Of a stretch of DNA of 64,000 nt, positions 48,401-57,030 are shown piece after piece. Both the position numbers and the translations under genes were made by a program. Source of the stretch: Amborella trichopoda (Eukaryota > Streptophyta > Magnoliopsida > Amborellales > Amborellaceae). Every line of letters starts with the position of its first letter. Positions within the stretch are counted from its first letter, which is position 1. Where the stretch lies: NCBI RefSeq assembly GCF_000471905.2, contig NW_006499644.1, positions 93,529 to 157,528 of the forward strand, read 5' to 3'. The notes beneath the pieces were generated by a model. The model searched no databases and was not told the DNA's origin. It saw nothing but the letters and a program-made list of their open reading frames with translations.

Positions 48401-51400
48401 TGGACTTTGATTTTGTAAATAATAGTTTTTCCTTGGGTATCTAATGAATCAGCTAATTTCTAGTCCTGGTTTTTTTCACGGTACCTCTTGTTGTAGGCAA
48501 GGAAATTGGGCTCATTCTATGTGAATTATTATTTGCCACATGTGATATGTTGCTGATCCAATGATAGGGCTTTGTTGAAGCTACAAGGTTGTTGGTACAG
48601 GGTATCTCAGTAGTGAGCTTAGATACCTGAGATAAGGAGATATGAGCTATATTGAGTATTGTACATGGGAAAGGCTTAACAGAGAAACCTCATAGAGTGC
48701 AAAGGAGAGGTTTAGAACAGGGACCTAAAACTTAGAGATACCTCAAAACATTTGATGGGAGCTGTAAGTTTTAGGGAGGCAGTGTTTTTGCTGGGGGGAA
48801 GATGTCATTGGCTAGTGCTGGACTGAAAGTGTTCCATTTTAGAAGATTACTTTTATCTTTAGCAGTAGAAAGGACATTTTACATGCCTGCCTAGTCAGCA
48901 AGTTCCACTTGTTGGTCTTGTCAGAGAGTTGAATTAAGAAATAAGATTCAAAGGCTTGGGAAGAAGTAATTGCTTTGATGTTTCATCTACCCCTAGGAAG
49001 AGGCAGATAGGGTTCTGACGAAGGGACCTGAGAGGATGGGGAATTATTACTGTTCTTTGAGATGTTGTTGCCTTGTTTTGGGTTCAATGGTCATATTCTT
49101 AAGTGTAGATGGTGGATTAGAATATCTGGATTCCCATTCACGTGGACGTGTTTGATACATTTTGTGATTGGAGACCTAGTTAAAGGTTTTTTGAGTGGGA
49201 TATTTTCCCGAACTGGATGCTATTCGTACCTCATGTTTTTAATATTCCAACCTAAACCTTCGTTTGGAATTTCAAAATAAAGTTTCATGAGTATATCCAC
49301 CCATGACATGGTTGCTGATGGCAAAAATGCAGGTGCTAATAGCAATCCCCTTCCTAAAAAAGTATTAAAAAAATATAAAGACTGAAAAAAGCCACAAGAC
49401 AAATTTTGTGATTTCAGATGTTTCTGTGGGTAAATTACTCGAGTCTATCACAGATTTGGATATTGGTGCATATTAATTTGAACTTTAGAAATTGGTTGTA
49501 GATGAGTTATGTGGGATGCTTGTCTTGGAAACTTGGAAATGTCGGATTAAAATGCTAGGTTTTATTTGATATCCTCCTGGTATTACATTTTGGGGAAATC
49601 ATGTTTTTCACTCTGTTTGCGTTTTTTTTTTTTTAAATGTAAATTTTTATGGGTTTCGTAGAAATGTAAGTGGATACCTGGGCAGTGGTACCATGGGAAT
49701 TTTGGCATCAGTTGCCTGCATGAGCTTCCAGTTCTTGCTTAGGCATTTAGGCTACTCTACTGAAGTTCAGCTGGGCGCTTGGCATCAAGGCAGTGACCAG
49801 GGGCATGCATGGCATGCTTTTTATCATCTTGGGGAAAGGACGAGGTGGACTCAATTTCAAGAGTCATGGCAAATACTATGGTAAAGTTGCAAGTTTCAAA
49901 AATATGGAGAAGGTTTTTGGCGTTAAGTGCTAGGCATGAAGCATGTTTTTCATTTATTTTTGGGGCCAGGGATTGGGGTTTGGGTTTGTGAGCAGCTATA
50001 GCAGTGCTTTTCTGTTATTGTGAATTTGTGAGTCAATTTTTCTTTTTAACTATTGATCGTAGTGACTAGTCTGATCTTTGTTGCTTTGTTCTGAATGTGT
50101 AGGTGTTCGAGAGAAAATGGCAAGAGCCAGAACCTAGGGTATAGCAATGCTGAAGATCTGACTTTTATCTGCAGTTGTTTTATCCTGCACGTTCCAATTC
50201 TAGTACACAATTCCAGAAATAGCCTTTCTCAATATTTCTAGGATTCAAACATTCTTTTAAGAGATTTCCTCTTTCTTTAAAGAGGAATCCTGGTTTAGAC
50301 GACTACTGCCACTTCCTTTAAATCTTGGAAGGTTTTTGAAGAAATCTTGGAAAAACAAGTTCTTTGAGAGAAACAAGAATTCTTAAATGGAATAGCATTC
50401 TTATCCAGCTAGAATGGATTCAGACATATTCTTGGACATCCCTCTCCATTTTCTAAATGAGTTCAATGTTCTTCCTTCCAAATCAAAAGGAGGGAATGTC
50501 CCACTTCAATTAGCTACTGAATAAAATCTGGGGATATCTTGGAAACCAAGATATCAAATGTATGGGTGTTTTATTTTTATTAAAATCTCCACTCACAGGT
50601 GAATCCATCGTCGTTGGGGTTTATGTGACCCTCTCAAATTCACTTGGCATTCACATGGGACCCATGTCTTGTGGGTTAACATGATCCTCTATTTGATTCA
50701 TGTGCCACGTGGCAAGCTCACTTGCATCCATTCTTCACCAAATCTCATATTTGATTTCTGTTCTATCTTTTCCAGAAAATAAATGTTTAATTCCAAATCA
50801 GTCCCTGGAAATAACAAAAAAATAATAGCAAAAATTCCTCTCTTTTAAGAACATAGAAAAATGCAAGTTTTCTATAATGGGTATTAAAAAATAAAATATT
50901 AGGTAAAGCTCGAAAGAATGGGCACGGTATGGGATAACACAAACTTATAACTGGCTACTCCATAGTTAACTCTGTAATCATACACTAACCCTTAAAGCAA
51001 CCCAACATTCCCATGACCAACAAGTCTCTCCACAGCGGCTCATGATTGGCCTATCAAATATCAAAGACAGCCAAGGTTTAGATGAATTACAAAGTTGTCA
51101 TGGATTATAGGTGTGCAAAGGGCGACTCATGTCACGAATACAGGAACATCATATAGGTATGGGGGTCCTCTCTAAGCACATGCACACGCGGACCTCATTG
51201 GTCCTAACACAAAAAGATGTGGGTATCATTCATGAATGCTGTGCAGAGGTGTGTCGAGGAATTGGCCCTTACCTCACAGGCCTCTATCCCTTATACAAGG
51301 GTATACATTTCCCCTGTCTCAACAACCACTGGGCTATCTCCAACCTTGAGAAGGGATGACCTGTAAACGTTCCTTGGTGATAGCATCAAGCACTGCTTCT

Positions 51401-53994
51401 CTATCTGGCTTAGGGCCTATGTTTCTGATTCAATCCGTGAACCAAGGCTAGAGTCAAGGCACTGTGGTTCACTGCTCTAATGGCCTCCTTCATCCATAGA
51501 CTCTGATCTTATGGCTTCTTTCATCCATAGAGCCCTGTGCTTATGGATTCTTTCATCCATAGAGCCCTGTTCGTATGGCCTCTTTTACCCACAGAGGCCA
51601 TTTGCCCGATATGGACCAATCTGGACTCCCATTCAAAGCCAGGGGCGTGTGCCTTTATTATAGATATATATATGTGTGCTCTACATGGAAAAGGAAGAGC
51701 TAGGACTTTTAAAGGCCATGACACCCATCAGGGTTGGGTTGGTTTTGGACAGATGGATAGGTTTTATGGGCTCTTTGGAGTTTGGAAAGAGATTAGTGAT
51801 GTGAGTAGAGAGAATGAAATGTGTATTAGATTTAGGATTGTATATGGAAAAAGAGAAAAGAGTCACCGATTAGAATAAAGATTGCAAGAGTCACTTTTGG
51901 GAAATTTTTGCTTGTGAGGTTTGCTTGCTCATTAGCTATTTTTTGGTGCTTAGGATGGAACAAACTATTGCAAAAGTTTTGGTTTCAGATTGTTTGCTTG
52001 TTTGGGTGGTACATATGATTGTGGTGTCATAGATTCAAGAAGAGTTTCAGGAATAGTGAAGTTTATTTGTGTTTAGTGGTGACGTTACAGGAGGTCTTTC
52101 TATTTTGCCTTGGGGTTGACTGAAGGAACTAGCTTTGAGATAGTCTAGGGTTCTTTTAATTTAGTCATATTCTATTGCTTTGCTAGTTTGGGCTTTTATC
52201 ACCCGGCGGCTTAATTTGGGAGATTTTTGTCTGCGCTTGAATTTTGGCTTTGGGTTGATTGCTGTCTTGGGAAAATATTATCAGTGAAGTCGGCTGCCTT
52301 TGACAACATGGGTTCTTGTCCTTTGCATTTGATATGCATCTTGGGATATCCATTGGCTAGTGACCTTCTTTGAAATTTTCTTAACTGCATCTCAAATAGA
52401 CTTGCTGTGTCAGTTGATTATGAAGTGGCTCTATAAATATTATACCATATGTTCTCAACTTTGATTTTCACAGAATTCAAGGCTGCACTTCATAGGAACC
52501 TGGAGAAACCGGTACCGCAAACGTTTTCTTAACTTATTGCACGGAGATCATCATGGAAATTCTGCCGTTGATGCTCTCAATTGCACCCAGAGCCCTACTA
52601 TTATCCATATTGACATGGTAATTATTTTGGAATTATTGAACTTTTGAAATATGTCTTTGTTGGTTTCCAATTTGCATCTTTTCTTGTTAATGTCTTTTCA
52701 TTCCTCACGTTGGTCAACCTTGAATTCTTTTGTTAGCTATTAAGTATTACCTGTATGTATCATTCTCAAAATTTTGCTACATTGGCTTCAATTCAGTCAT
52801 CTTTGAATGCTTACTGAAAATATATCATTCATTCCTCCAGGATTGTTTTTTTGTATCAGTTATTACAAGAAACCATCGTGATTTATGTGAGAGTCCAGCA
52901 GCTGTATGCCATTCAGATAATTTAAAAGGAACAGCAGAAATATCTTCTGCAAATTACCCGGCGCGCGATTATGGTTTGGCTTTCCCTTCCTTGTTGTTTG
53001 TTTGTTTGCCATTACTAGAATGTTGGATAGTTTGTAGATAATGATGTGTTTAGTGAATGTTACTCTGGCTTTCTGCTCATAGGAGTTAAAGCTGGTATGT
53101 TTGTTAGAGATGCCAAGGCTCTTTGTCCTCATCTTCAGATTTTTCCATATGATTTTGAATCTTATGAGGTGGTAAGTCATGTGCTAAGAATTTAGTCTTA
53201 TAATTTTCGGGTATCCACAAAAGTGCAAATAATTTGAGCAAATGGCCATTGCAAAATTGCTTGGTTTACAATGTGATTCTGGCTTGCCTATTTGTTTCCC
53301 TCTCTTTTGTCATTGTGATTTACTTAAGAGAAAGCATACAAATAGACCATTTATTTTTAATACAAGGAATTCACAGTCACTTTTGTCCATCAGATTTCAA
53401 ATCGAATGATTGTGAGTGTATCATTGACTAGACTCCAAGTTGAAATTTTTTTTTCTCAAACTTTGTGACATAACCCAAGCCAATCCAATTTGACATCTAA
53501 TGGCTAGTACCAAATGTGACCTCCTGGTACTAAAAATAAATGGTCTCATAGTATACAATCCCTTTACTTAATCTATCAAGTTCAAAAATGGTTCTAATAT
53601 GTCAAATTCCTATGTACGTTGCTTTTATACTTTTTAATGCAGGTTGCTGACCAGTTCTATGAGATTTTGCATAAGCATTGCAACAAAGTGCAGGTTTATT
53701 CTTATGGGTTCTTATTGTAGTCTACAGATATTTGACTCTTTTTATTTGGATTAGTTGTCTTTGATGGAATCGAAACTCTGACTGATACAGGCAGTTAGCT
53801 GCGATGAAGCATTTTTGGATGTTTCAGATCTGGCGCACAAAAATCCTGAGCACATTGCTTCCATTATCCGACAAGAAATATTTGACACCACAGGGTGTAC
53901 AGCCAGTGCAGGAATTGCCGGAAATTTTCTCATGGCTCGATTGTCTACGAGGAAAGCTAAACCTAATGGTCAATATTTTATCTCTTCTGCCAAG
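39072..53994 (+). CDS. REV1: REV1, DNA repair deoxycytidyl transferase (5' part, exons 1-10; continues beyond the window)
   Basis: REV1 is the Y-family polymerase that inserts dCMP opposite abasic and damaged bases in the nucleus and scaffolds translesion synthesis with polymerase zeta. Exons: 39,072-39,334; 39,430-39,505; 39,601-39,716; 39,815-39,891; 47,373-48,055; 52,474-52,617; 52,841-52,973; 53,083-53,171; 53,643-53,693; 53,791-53,994. They total 1,836 nt (612 codons) in one frame, all with GT-AG introns. The N-terminus (KALGVAWGA, PFSDFASYMESK), the BRCT domain (residues about 98-170) and the polymerase start (IHIDMDCFFVSV; catalytic Asp452 and Asp549-Glu550 in SCDEAFLDVSD) are preserved and closely match the Arabidopsis protein as recalled (about 1,100 residues). 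The rest (little finger, ubiquitin-binding motifs, C-terminal interaction domain) is not in the window. The start is the first of two adjacent Met codons. No defect was seen in these exons. Confidence 0.95.
39430..39505 (+). CDS. REV1: REV1 exon 2 (start of BRCT)
   Basis: Encodes the first BRCT strand, CIFHGISIFVDGFTIPSSQ. The acceptor is CACAG and the donor GTAAGT. The exon ends in phase 0. Confidence 0.93.
39601..39716 (+). CDS. REV1: REV1 exon 3 (BRCT core)
   Basis: Encodes ELRGFMLKHGGRFENYF and THIICNNLPDSKLKNLR, the BRCT glycine turn and the conserved T-H-I-I-C strand. BRCT helps recruit REV1 to damaged DNA and PCNA. Confidence 0.95.
39815..39891 (+). CDS. REV1: REV1 exon 4 (end of BRCT)
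   Basis: Encodes FSRGLPIVKPAWLLDCIAAN with the conserved BRCT Trp. It ends one base into a Trp codon at a GTGAGT donor. The next exon is 7.5 kb downstream. Confidence 0.93.
40602..41285 (-). CDS. Two-BED-finger protein with acidic tail in hAT copy 1
   Basis: 227 residues without a stop. Finger A (CIRCNFCEKYTNGVINRFKKH, about residues 16-37) and finger B (IKYNYCGKDTNGGIYWFKKH, about residues 94-113) follow the BED pattern C-x2-C...H used by hAT transposases to bind DNA. Finger B has Tyr where the first Cys of the pair is expected, so it may not bind zinc. Each finger is preceded by a W/S-x-Y-NP spacer. The C-terminus is strongly acidic (runs of Glu and Asp). A third finger lies upstream in another frame (41,342-41,566), separated by a stop. 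The Met used here may not be the original start. Function unknown; a DNA-binding regulator of the transposon family is possible. Confidence 0.6.
   Translation of the reverse strand: MEPKSYNPKPSDKHCIRCNFCEKYTNGVINRFKKHLAGIKWNLASCKKVPEAIRDEIRQLLNLKEPENDENNPCSMKISSPGSSRSSNPDWKYGYNLNPNEKNLIKYNYCGKDTNGGIYWFKKHLVGIKGDVVPCKNIPKAIIQYLSLEKHKMIEKGRAAKTPRALSAHTSKKEVEEEEEEEADSKETKENERYIKEGDDSDDDVLESNAYGEAYHIPSDDNDNDDD
41342..41566 (-). pseudogene. First BED finger segment of hAT copy 1
   Basis: 74 residues ending MSSVKQKQE and then a stop. It contains IQFCEKIHKRGINLFKKHLVGIK, quoted here in parts as IQFCEKIHK and GINLFKKHLVGIKGDVGPC: the second half of a BED finger with its first Cys lost. In copy 2 the matching block keeps CIRCNYC, so this one has decayed. 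Confidence 0.6.
42929..44694 (+). mobile_element. Mini LTR element (TRIM-like) in REV1 intron 4
   Basis: Direct repeats 42,929-43,557 and 44,067-44,694 (about 629 bp each) start TGATGCAG and end CTGCATCA, giving TG...CA ends. A tRNA-iMet-like primer-binding site (TGGTATTTGAGCC) follows the left repeat, and a purine tract (GGGGAGAG) precedes the right one. The interior is about 0.5 kb and holds a short acidic, gag-leader-like reading region (about 43,593-44,060) without enzymes. The flanks ATGGC/ATGAG match in three of five bases. It is non-autonomous and broken, and the two repeats look fairly similar, so it is not very old. Confidence 0.85.
45451..45490. repeat. AG microsatellite
   Basis: Twenty uninterrupted AG units inside REV1 intron 4, preceded by shorter GA-rich tracts. 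The length is likely polymorphic. Confidence 0.95.
46003..46222. mobile_element. Fold-back MITE in REV1 intron 4
   Basis: Two arms of about 95-100 bp are near-perfect inverted repeats around a 22-nt loop (46,104-46,125). Examples are ATGATCCTATGAGACCCTCC on the left and GGAGGGTCTCATAGGATCAT on the right. TTTTAAAA-like sequence bounds both ends. No coding capacity. A transcript of REV1 would carry a long hairpin here. Confidence 0.85.
46436..46960. repeat. Diverged dispersed repeat, copy in intron 4
   Basis: It shares ordered blocks with 50,985-51,440, for example CAACCCAACA...GACCAACA, GGGGCCCTCTCTTCAACACATG and CTCAACAAGGG...CCTTGG. The two copies look about 60-65% similar by eye. It includes a poly-C run at 46,572-46,586. 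Class unknown. Confidence 0.4.
47373..48055 (+). CDS. REV1: REV1 exon 5 (linker between BRCT and polymerase)
   Basis: Residues 178-405. It starts with the conserved WVPYQLVQLGKD and LPTYFSPKS, then a poorly conserved, Ser/Glu-rich, probably disordered linker, and ends with the conserved LRDVNFVENYFK. Two related units (SHVKGSMLVANILEAT and SHVKGSTLDANKFEGT) form a small internal protein duplication. Confidence 0.93.
48056..52473. other. REV1 intron 5 (4.4 kb)
   Basis: Donor GTAATA, acceptor TTCACAG. No gene is seen. It holds a diverged dispersed repeat (50,985-51,440) and a small tandem repeat of the phrase TTTCATCCATAGAGCCCTGT (about 51,485-51,600). Other frames are short and unsupported. 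Confidence 0.85.
50985..51440. repeat. Diverged dispersed repeat, copy in intron 5
   Basis: The partner of 46,436-46,960 in the same orientation (see that entry). The presence of both copies in introns of one gene may reflect a common high-copy family. Confidence 0.4.
52474..52617 (+). CDS. REV1: REV1 exon 6 (N-digit and first catalytic Asp)
   Basis: Residues 406-453. It begins NSRLHFIGTWRNRYRKRF, the conserved region that supplies the Arg pairing with incoming dCTP in REV1, and ends IIHIDM with the first metal-binding Asp (452). Confidence 0.95.
52841..52973 (+). CDS. REV1: REV1 exon 7 (palm/fingers)
   Basis: Residues 454-498. It encodes DCFFVSV, the PAAVCHSDN block and GTAEISSANYPARDYG, the Y-family motif contacting the incoming nucleotide. 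It ends one base into a Gly codon. Confidence 0.95.
53083..53171 (+). CDS. REV1: REV1 exon 8
   Basis: Residues 498-527, VKAGMFVRDAKALCPHLQIF. Two donors are possible at the end; GTG|GTAAGT was chosen because it keeps the frame and the strong GTAAGT donor. Confidence 0.92.
53643..53693 (+). CDS. REV1: REV1 exon 9
   Basis: Seventeen codons, VADQFYEILHKHCNKVQ, with an AATGCAG acceptor and a GTTTAT donor, both in phase 0. Confidence 0.92.
53791..53994 (+). CDS. REV1: REV1 exon 10 (second catalytic motif)
   Basis: Residues 545-612. AVSCDEAFLDVSD has the catalytic Asp-Glu pair. It is followed by TTGCTASAGIAGNFLMARLS and KPNGQYFISSAK, the conserved palm end. The next exon (little-finger start) was not found before 64,000. 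Confidence 0.95.
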
Positions 53995-54279
53995 GTGCTC
54001 TCATTGTGTTGATGTATCTTTTAGTCCATTGCAGTATTTATTCTAAGAGTGACTGCAAAGTTATGTGTGGAAATAACTGATCAAAATCTTTCACTTACGA
54101 GAATGCGTCTGTAGTACAGATATTATGGATAATGTATTTTTTTTGTTGAAAGGTTGAGAATCACTATCGACAATGTAGTATAGATAGTCTGGAATCACTA
54201 TCTACAATCCTTGAAAACTTCCTTTGTAACTTGAATCCTTGAAAACTTCCTTTGGCAACTTCAGTCGAAATTTGATTAC

Positions 54280-55560
54280 TTAAAACCAAGTCCACCTTCT
54301 CTTTCCCACTAGTCTTCGTAGCCCATATGGAATCCTCCACTCAGCTGATGTAGCCATGGACCTGAGCCATCCTTTTTCTGCAATATACTCTTTAATGTGA
54401 GGAAGTTAGTAAGATATCCAGTAATGGCATGCCTCACTATGTCCCTCTCCTGTGTATGCTTCCTCATAAGGTTGAGGACAAAGCTGTTGTAGATAAATTT
54501 TGTTATTTCCTTGGCCTTATCTACAACCTTTTCAACATGAGATATCTTCCCTATAACCTTTAGCATTAAATCTATACATTTGGCTGCACAAGATGCCCAA
54601 AATATTGTGGGATAATGTTCTTGCAGCAATTTGCCATGGTCATAGTTTAGTGCATTATCTATAATGGATTGTACCATATTTTGTGGCGCCATCTCGTCAA
54701 AAACCTCCTAAAATCCTCCCTAGTTTTATTTATCATGGAGGCATCCTCAAACTTCCAGAAAAAAAGTCCCTTTGTGTGATGCACAAAAAATTTAATTAAG
54801 TGCTTTTGTCCATTATCTTTACATCCATTAGCCATGATGAAGCACCCGCCCTTCGCTCTTTCACATCTCCCTGAATGAGTTTGTTTATGTGCTCACCTCA
54901 TCCACATTCTTCTTAAGTAAAGTAGTCCTAGAATCATGATAGAGGAGCTTTTAGACCCTAGACGTATGGATGCCTTTTCATCCAATATAGGTTGGATATA
55001 GGAGGAATTGAGGGTATTAAAGGACATAAAGATTCAGTGCATCCTCTGGGATATAGACATGTCTTCCTTTTCTAATGCTTTCCCCCCAACTAACACACGT
55101 TTGATGGTTGGGTGGGCACCTTGTATTGTCTTGGATGGAAAATAGCTCTCTATCCCACTACTTGTGACAGTGCTCTTAGGCTTGCTAGACACTAACGTTG
55201 TGGAAGACACATACTCTTCCCAAGTCTCCCCCTAGCTTGAGGGGGGCGCTCTCATCTCCCCCCTCATCAATCTCATAAAGCTCCCTCATCCTGTCAAGGA
55301 TAAGGGTTCCCTCCGTCTTGTCTCATTTGTTTCTCAACCACATGATGTTCAATGCTCTTTTGCATCTTGTCATTTGAGGGAACCTTTGGGAATTTTGCCA
55401 TATTCAAATGCGCCTTAACCGGATGAATTCCACCTCCCTCTATTTGTTTACCACAATATATGCACATGTTTTCACATTTATCTCCGTTCATGACCCTATT
55501 TAGATGACCCCATGTTGGGTTTGATTTTCCCTTTTTTTGCATAATTTTTTTCAGTTTGTT
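54280..55560 (-). mobile_element. hAT transposase relic, distinct family
   Basis: On the minus strand a BED finger (NMCIYCGKQIEGGGIHPVKAH, 55,294-55,542) is followed by part of the transposase core (54,309-54,692: IIDNALNYDHGKLLQEHYP, then IFWASCAAKCIDLMLKVIGK), resembling DUF659-type plant hAT transposases. The part between is broken by stops and the C-terminal dimerisation region is missing. Terminal repeats were not identified. The BED finger differs from that of the neighbouring elements. Confidence 0.75.
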
Positions 55561-56261
55561 TTTGTACTTTCATTTTCTTTTTTGCAATTTTGGTTTTGCC
55601 TAAATTAAAAAGAAAAAAACGAAGTCAAAAACTTTTGTTTTTGCTTTTTGCATTTGTGTTTATTAAAAAGACGTACCCCCTTTCTGTAATACAATCCCAA
55701 GTAAGCCCATAGGTTTATGGAAAGCCCATGGACCCTGCCTAGTTAAAAGAAAAGGATGTTTAATCCCTCTTTATTTTTTTCATTGTCCGAATTACAATAT
55801 TTATCCTTTTTCATTTTTCTAAGGACCCCATCATCCATATCCTAGAATTGCTCCCCCATCTTTCTTTCTCTTCATTACTCATGAACCCTTTCTTTCTCTC
55901 TCTCTCTCTCAACTTCCCTTGAACCCTCATCTTTCTCATCTTGTAAACCTAACGAGTAGGTTAAGCGTAGCATCCCAAATTCCACTTGGCTGATGAGGTT
56001 ATTAGAAAAAAGAAAGAGGATCAGTATTATAATTTAGACAATGAAAAATTTAAGGATTGGGTTAAATGCCATTATCTTTTAATTTGAACGGGGTTCGTGG
56101 GCTTTCTATGGACCCAAGGGTTTATTATGTCATTTTCTCTTAACTTGGATGGGGTTCATGGGCTTTCCATGGACCCAAGGGTATAGTGAGGGGATATACG
56201 CCTTTTTCCTTGCTTTATTTTTAAGGACTTTTAAAAAGCCCTTAAAAGTTAAAAACCATAA

Positions 56262-56580
56262 ATGCAAAACAAAAGAAAAAAAAGAAAAGACTTTCTATTT
56301 TTACTTAATGGTTTTTTGGATCTTTTGTTCTTAAATTTTAAGGGCTTTTAGTAATTTGTAAAAGCCTTGAAAGTAGAATTGCAAAATCCCTTAAAAATAG
56401 GAAATTTTAACTGAAAATGCAAAAACAAGAGAAAAAAAAGAAAAGACTTTCTATTTTTACTTAATGGTATTTTGGATCTTTTGTTCTTAAATTTTAAGGG
56501 CTTTTAATAATTTGTAAAAGCCTTGAAAGTAGAATTGCAAAATCCCTTAAAAATAGGAAATTTTAACTGAAAATGCAAAA
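56262..56580. repeat. Tandem duplication, 156-bp unit
   Basis: Two nearly identical units at an offset of 156 bp, each containing AAAAGACTTTCTATTTTTAC, AAATTTTAAGGGCTTTT and AAAAATAGGAAATTTTAACT. The high similarity suggests a recent duplication. Confidence 0.9.
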
Positions 56581-56719
56581 ACTTTGCACAAGCAATTTAT
56601 TTTTGGTTTTGGTATTTTCAGTTATTAAAGCGATTTTGAAAATTGTAAAGGCCGTTAAATTAAAAAAGCGAATAAATGATTTTCCTTGTTGTGCATTTTC
56701 GGTTTCACTTTTTTAGGGC

Positions 56720-57030
56720 TTTTACAAATTCTAAAAGCCCTTTCAAAAGAATCAAATTTCATTTCAAAACTGAAAATGAACAAAATAGAAATAGCATATG
56801 CAAAGTTATCTTTGTAAAATCCTAATTCCTAAACCTAAAATCCTAATTTTTTGGAAAGTAAAAAGAGACTTATTTTACAAATTCTAAAAGCCCTTCTTCA
56901 AAAGAATCAAATTTCATTTCAAATCTGAATTTGAGCAAATAAGGAAAAAAAAAGCATAGGGAAAGTTATCTTTGTAAAATCCTAATTCCTAAACATAAAA
57001 CCCTAATGTTTTTTAAAGTAAAAAGATACT
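56720..57030. repeat. Tandem duplication, about 153-bp unit
   Basis: Two units with TTTTACAAATTCTAAAAGCCC, AAAAGAATCAAATTTCATTTC (given here as overlapping words ATCAAATTTCATTTC) and AAAATCCTAATTCCTAAAC. They diverge more than the neighbouring 156-bp pair and share the GGGCTTTTA/TAAAAGCCC word with it in inverted form. Confidence 0.85.
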
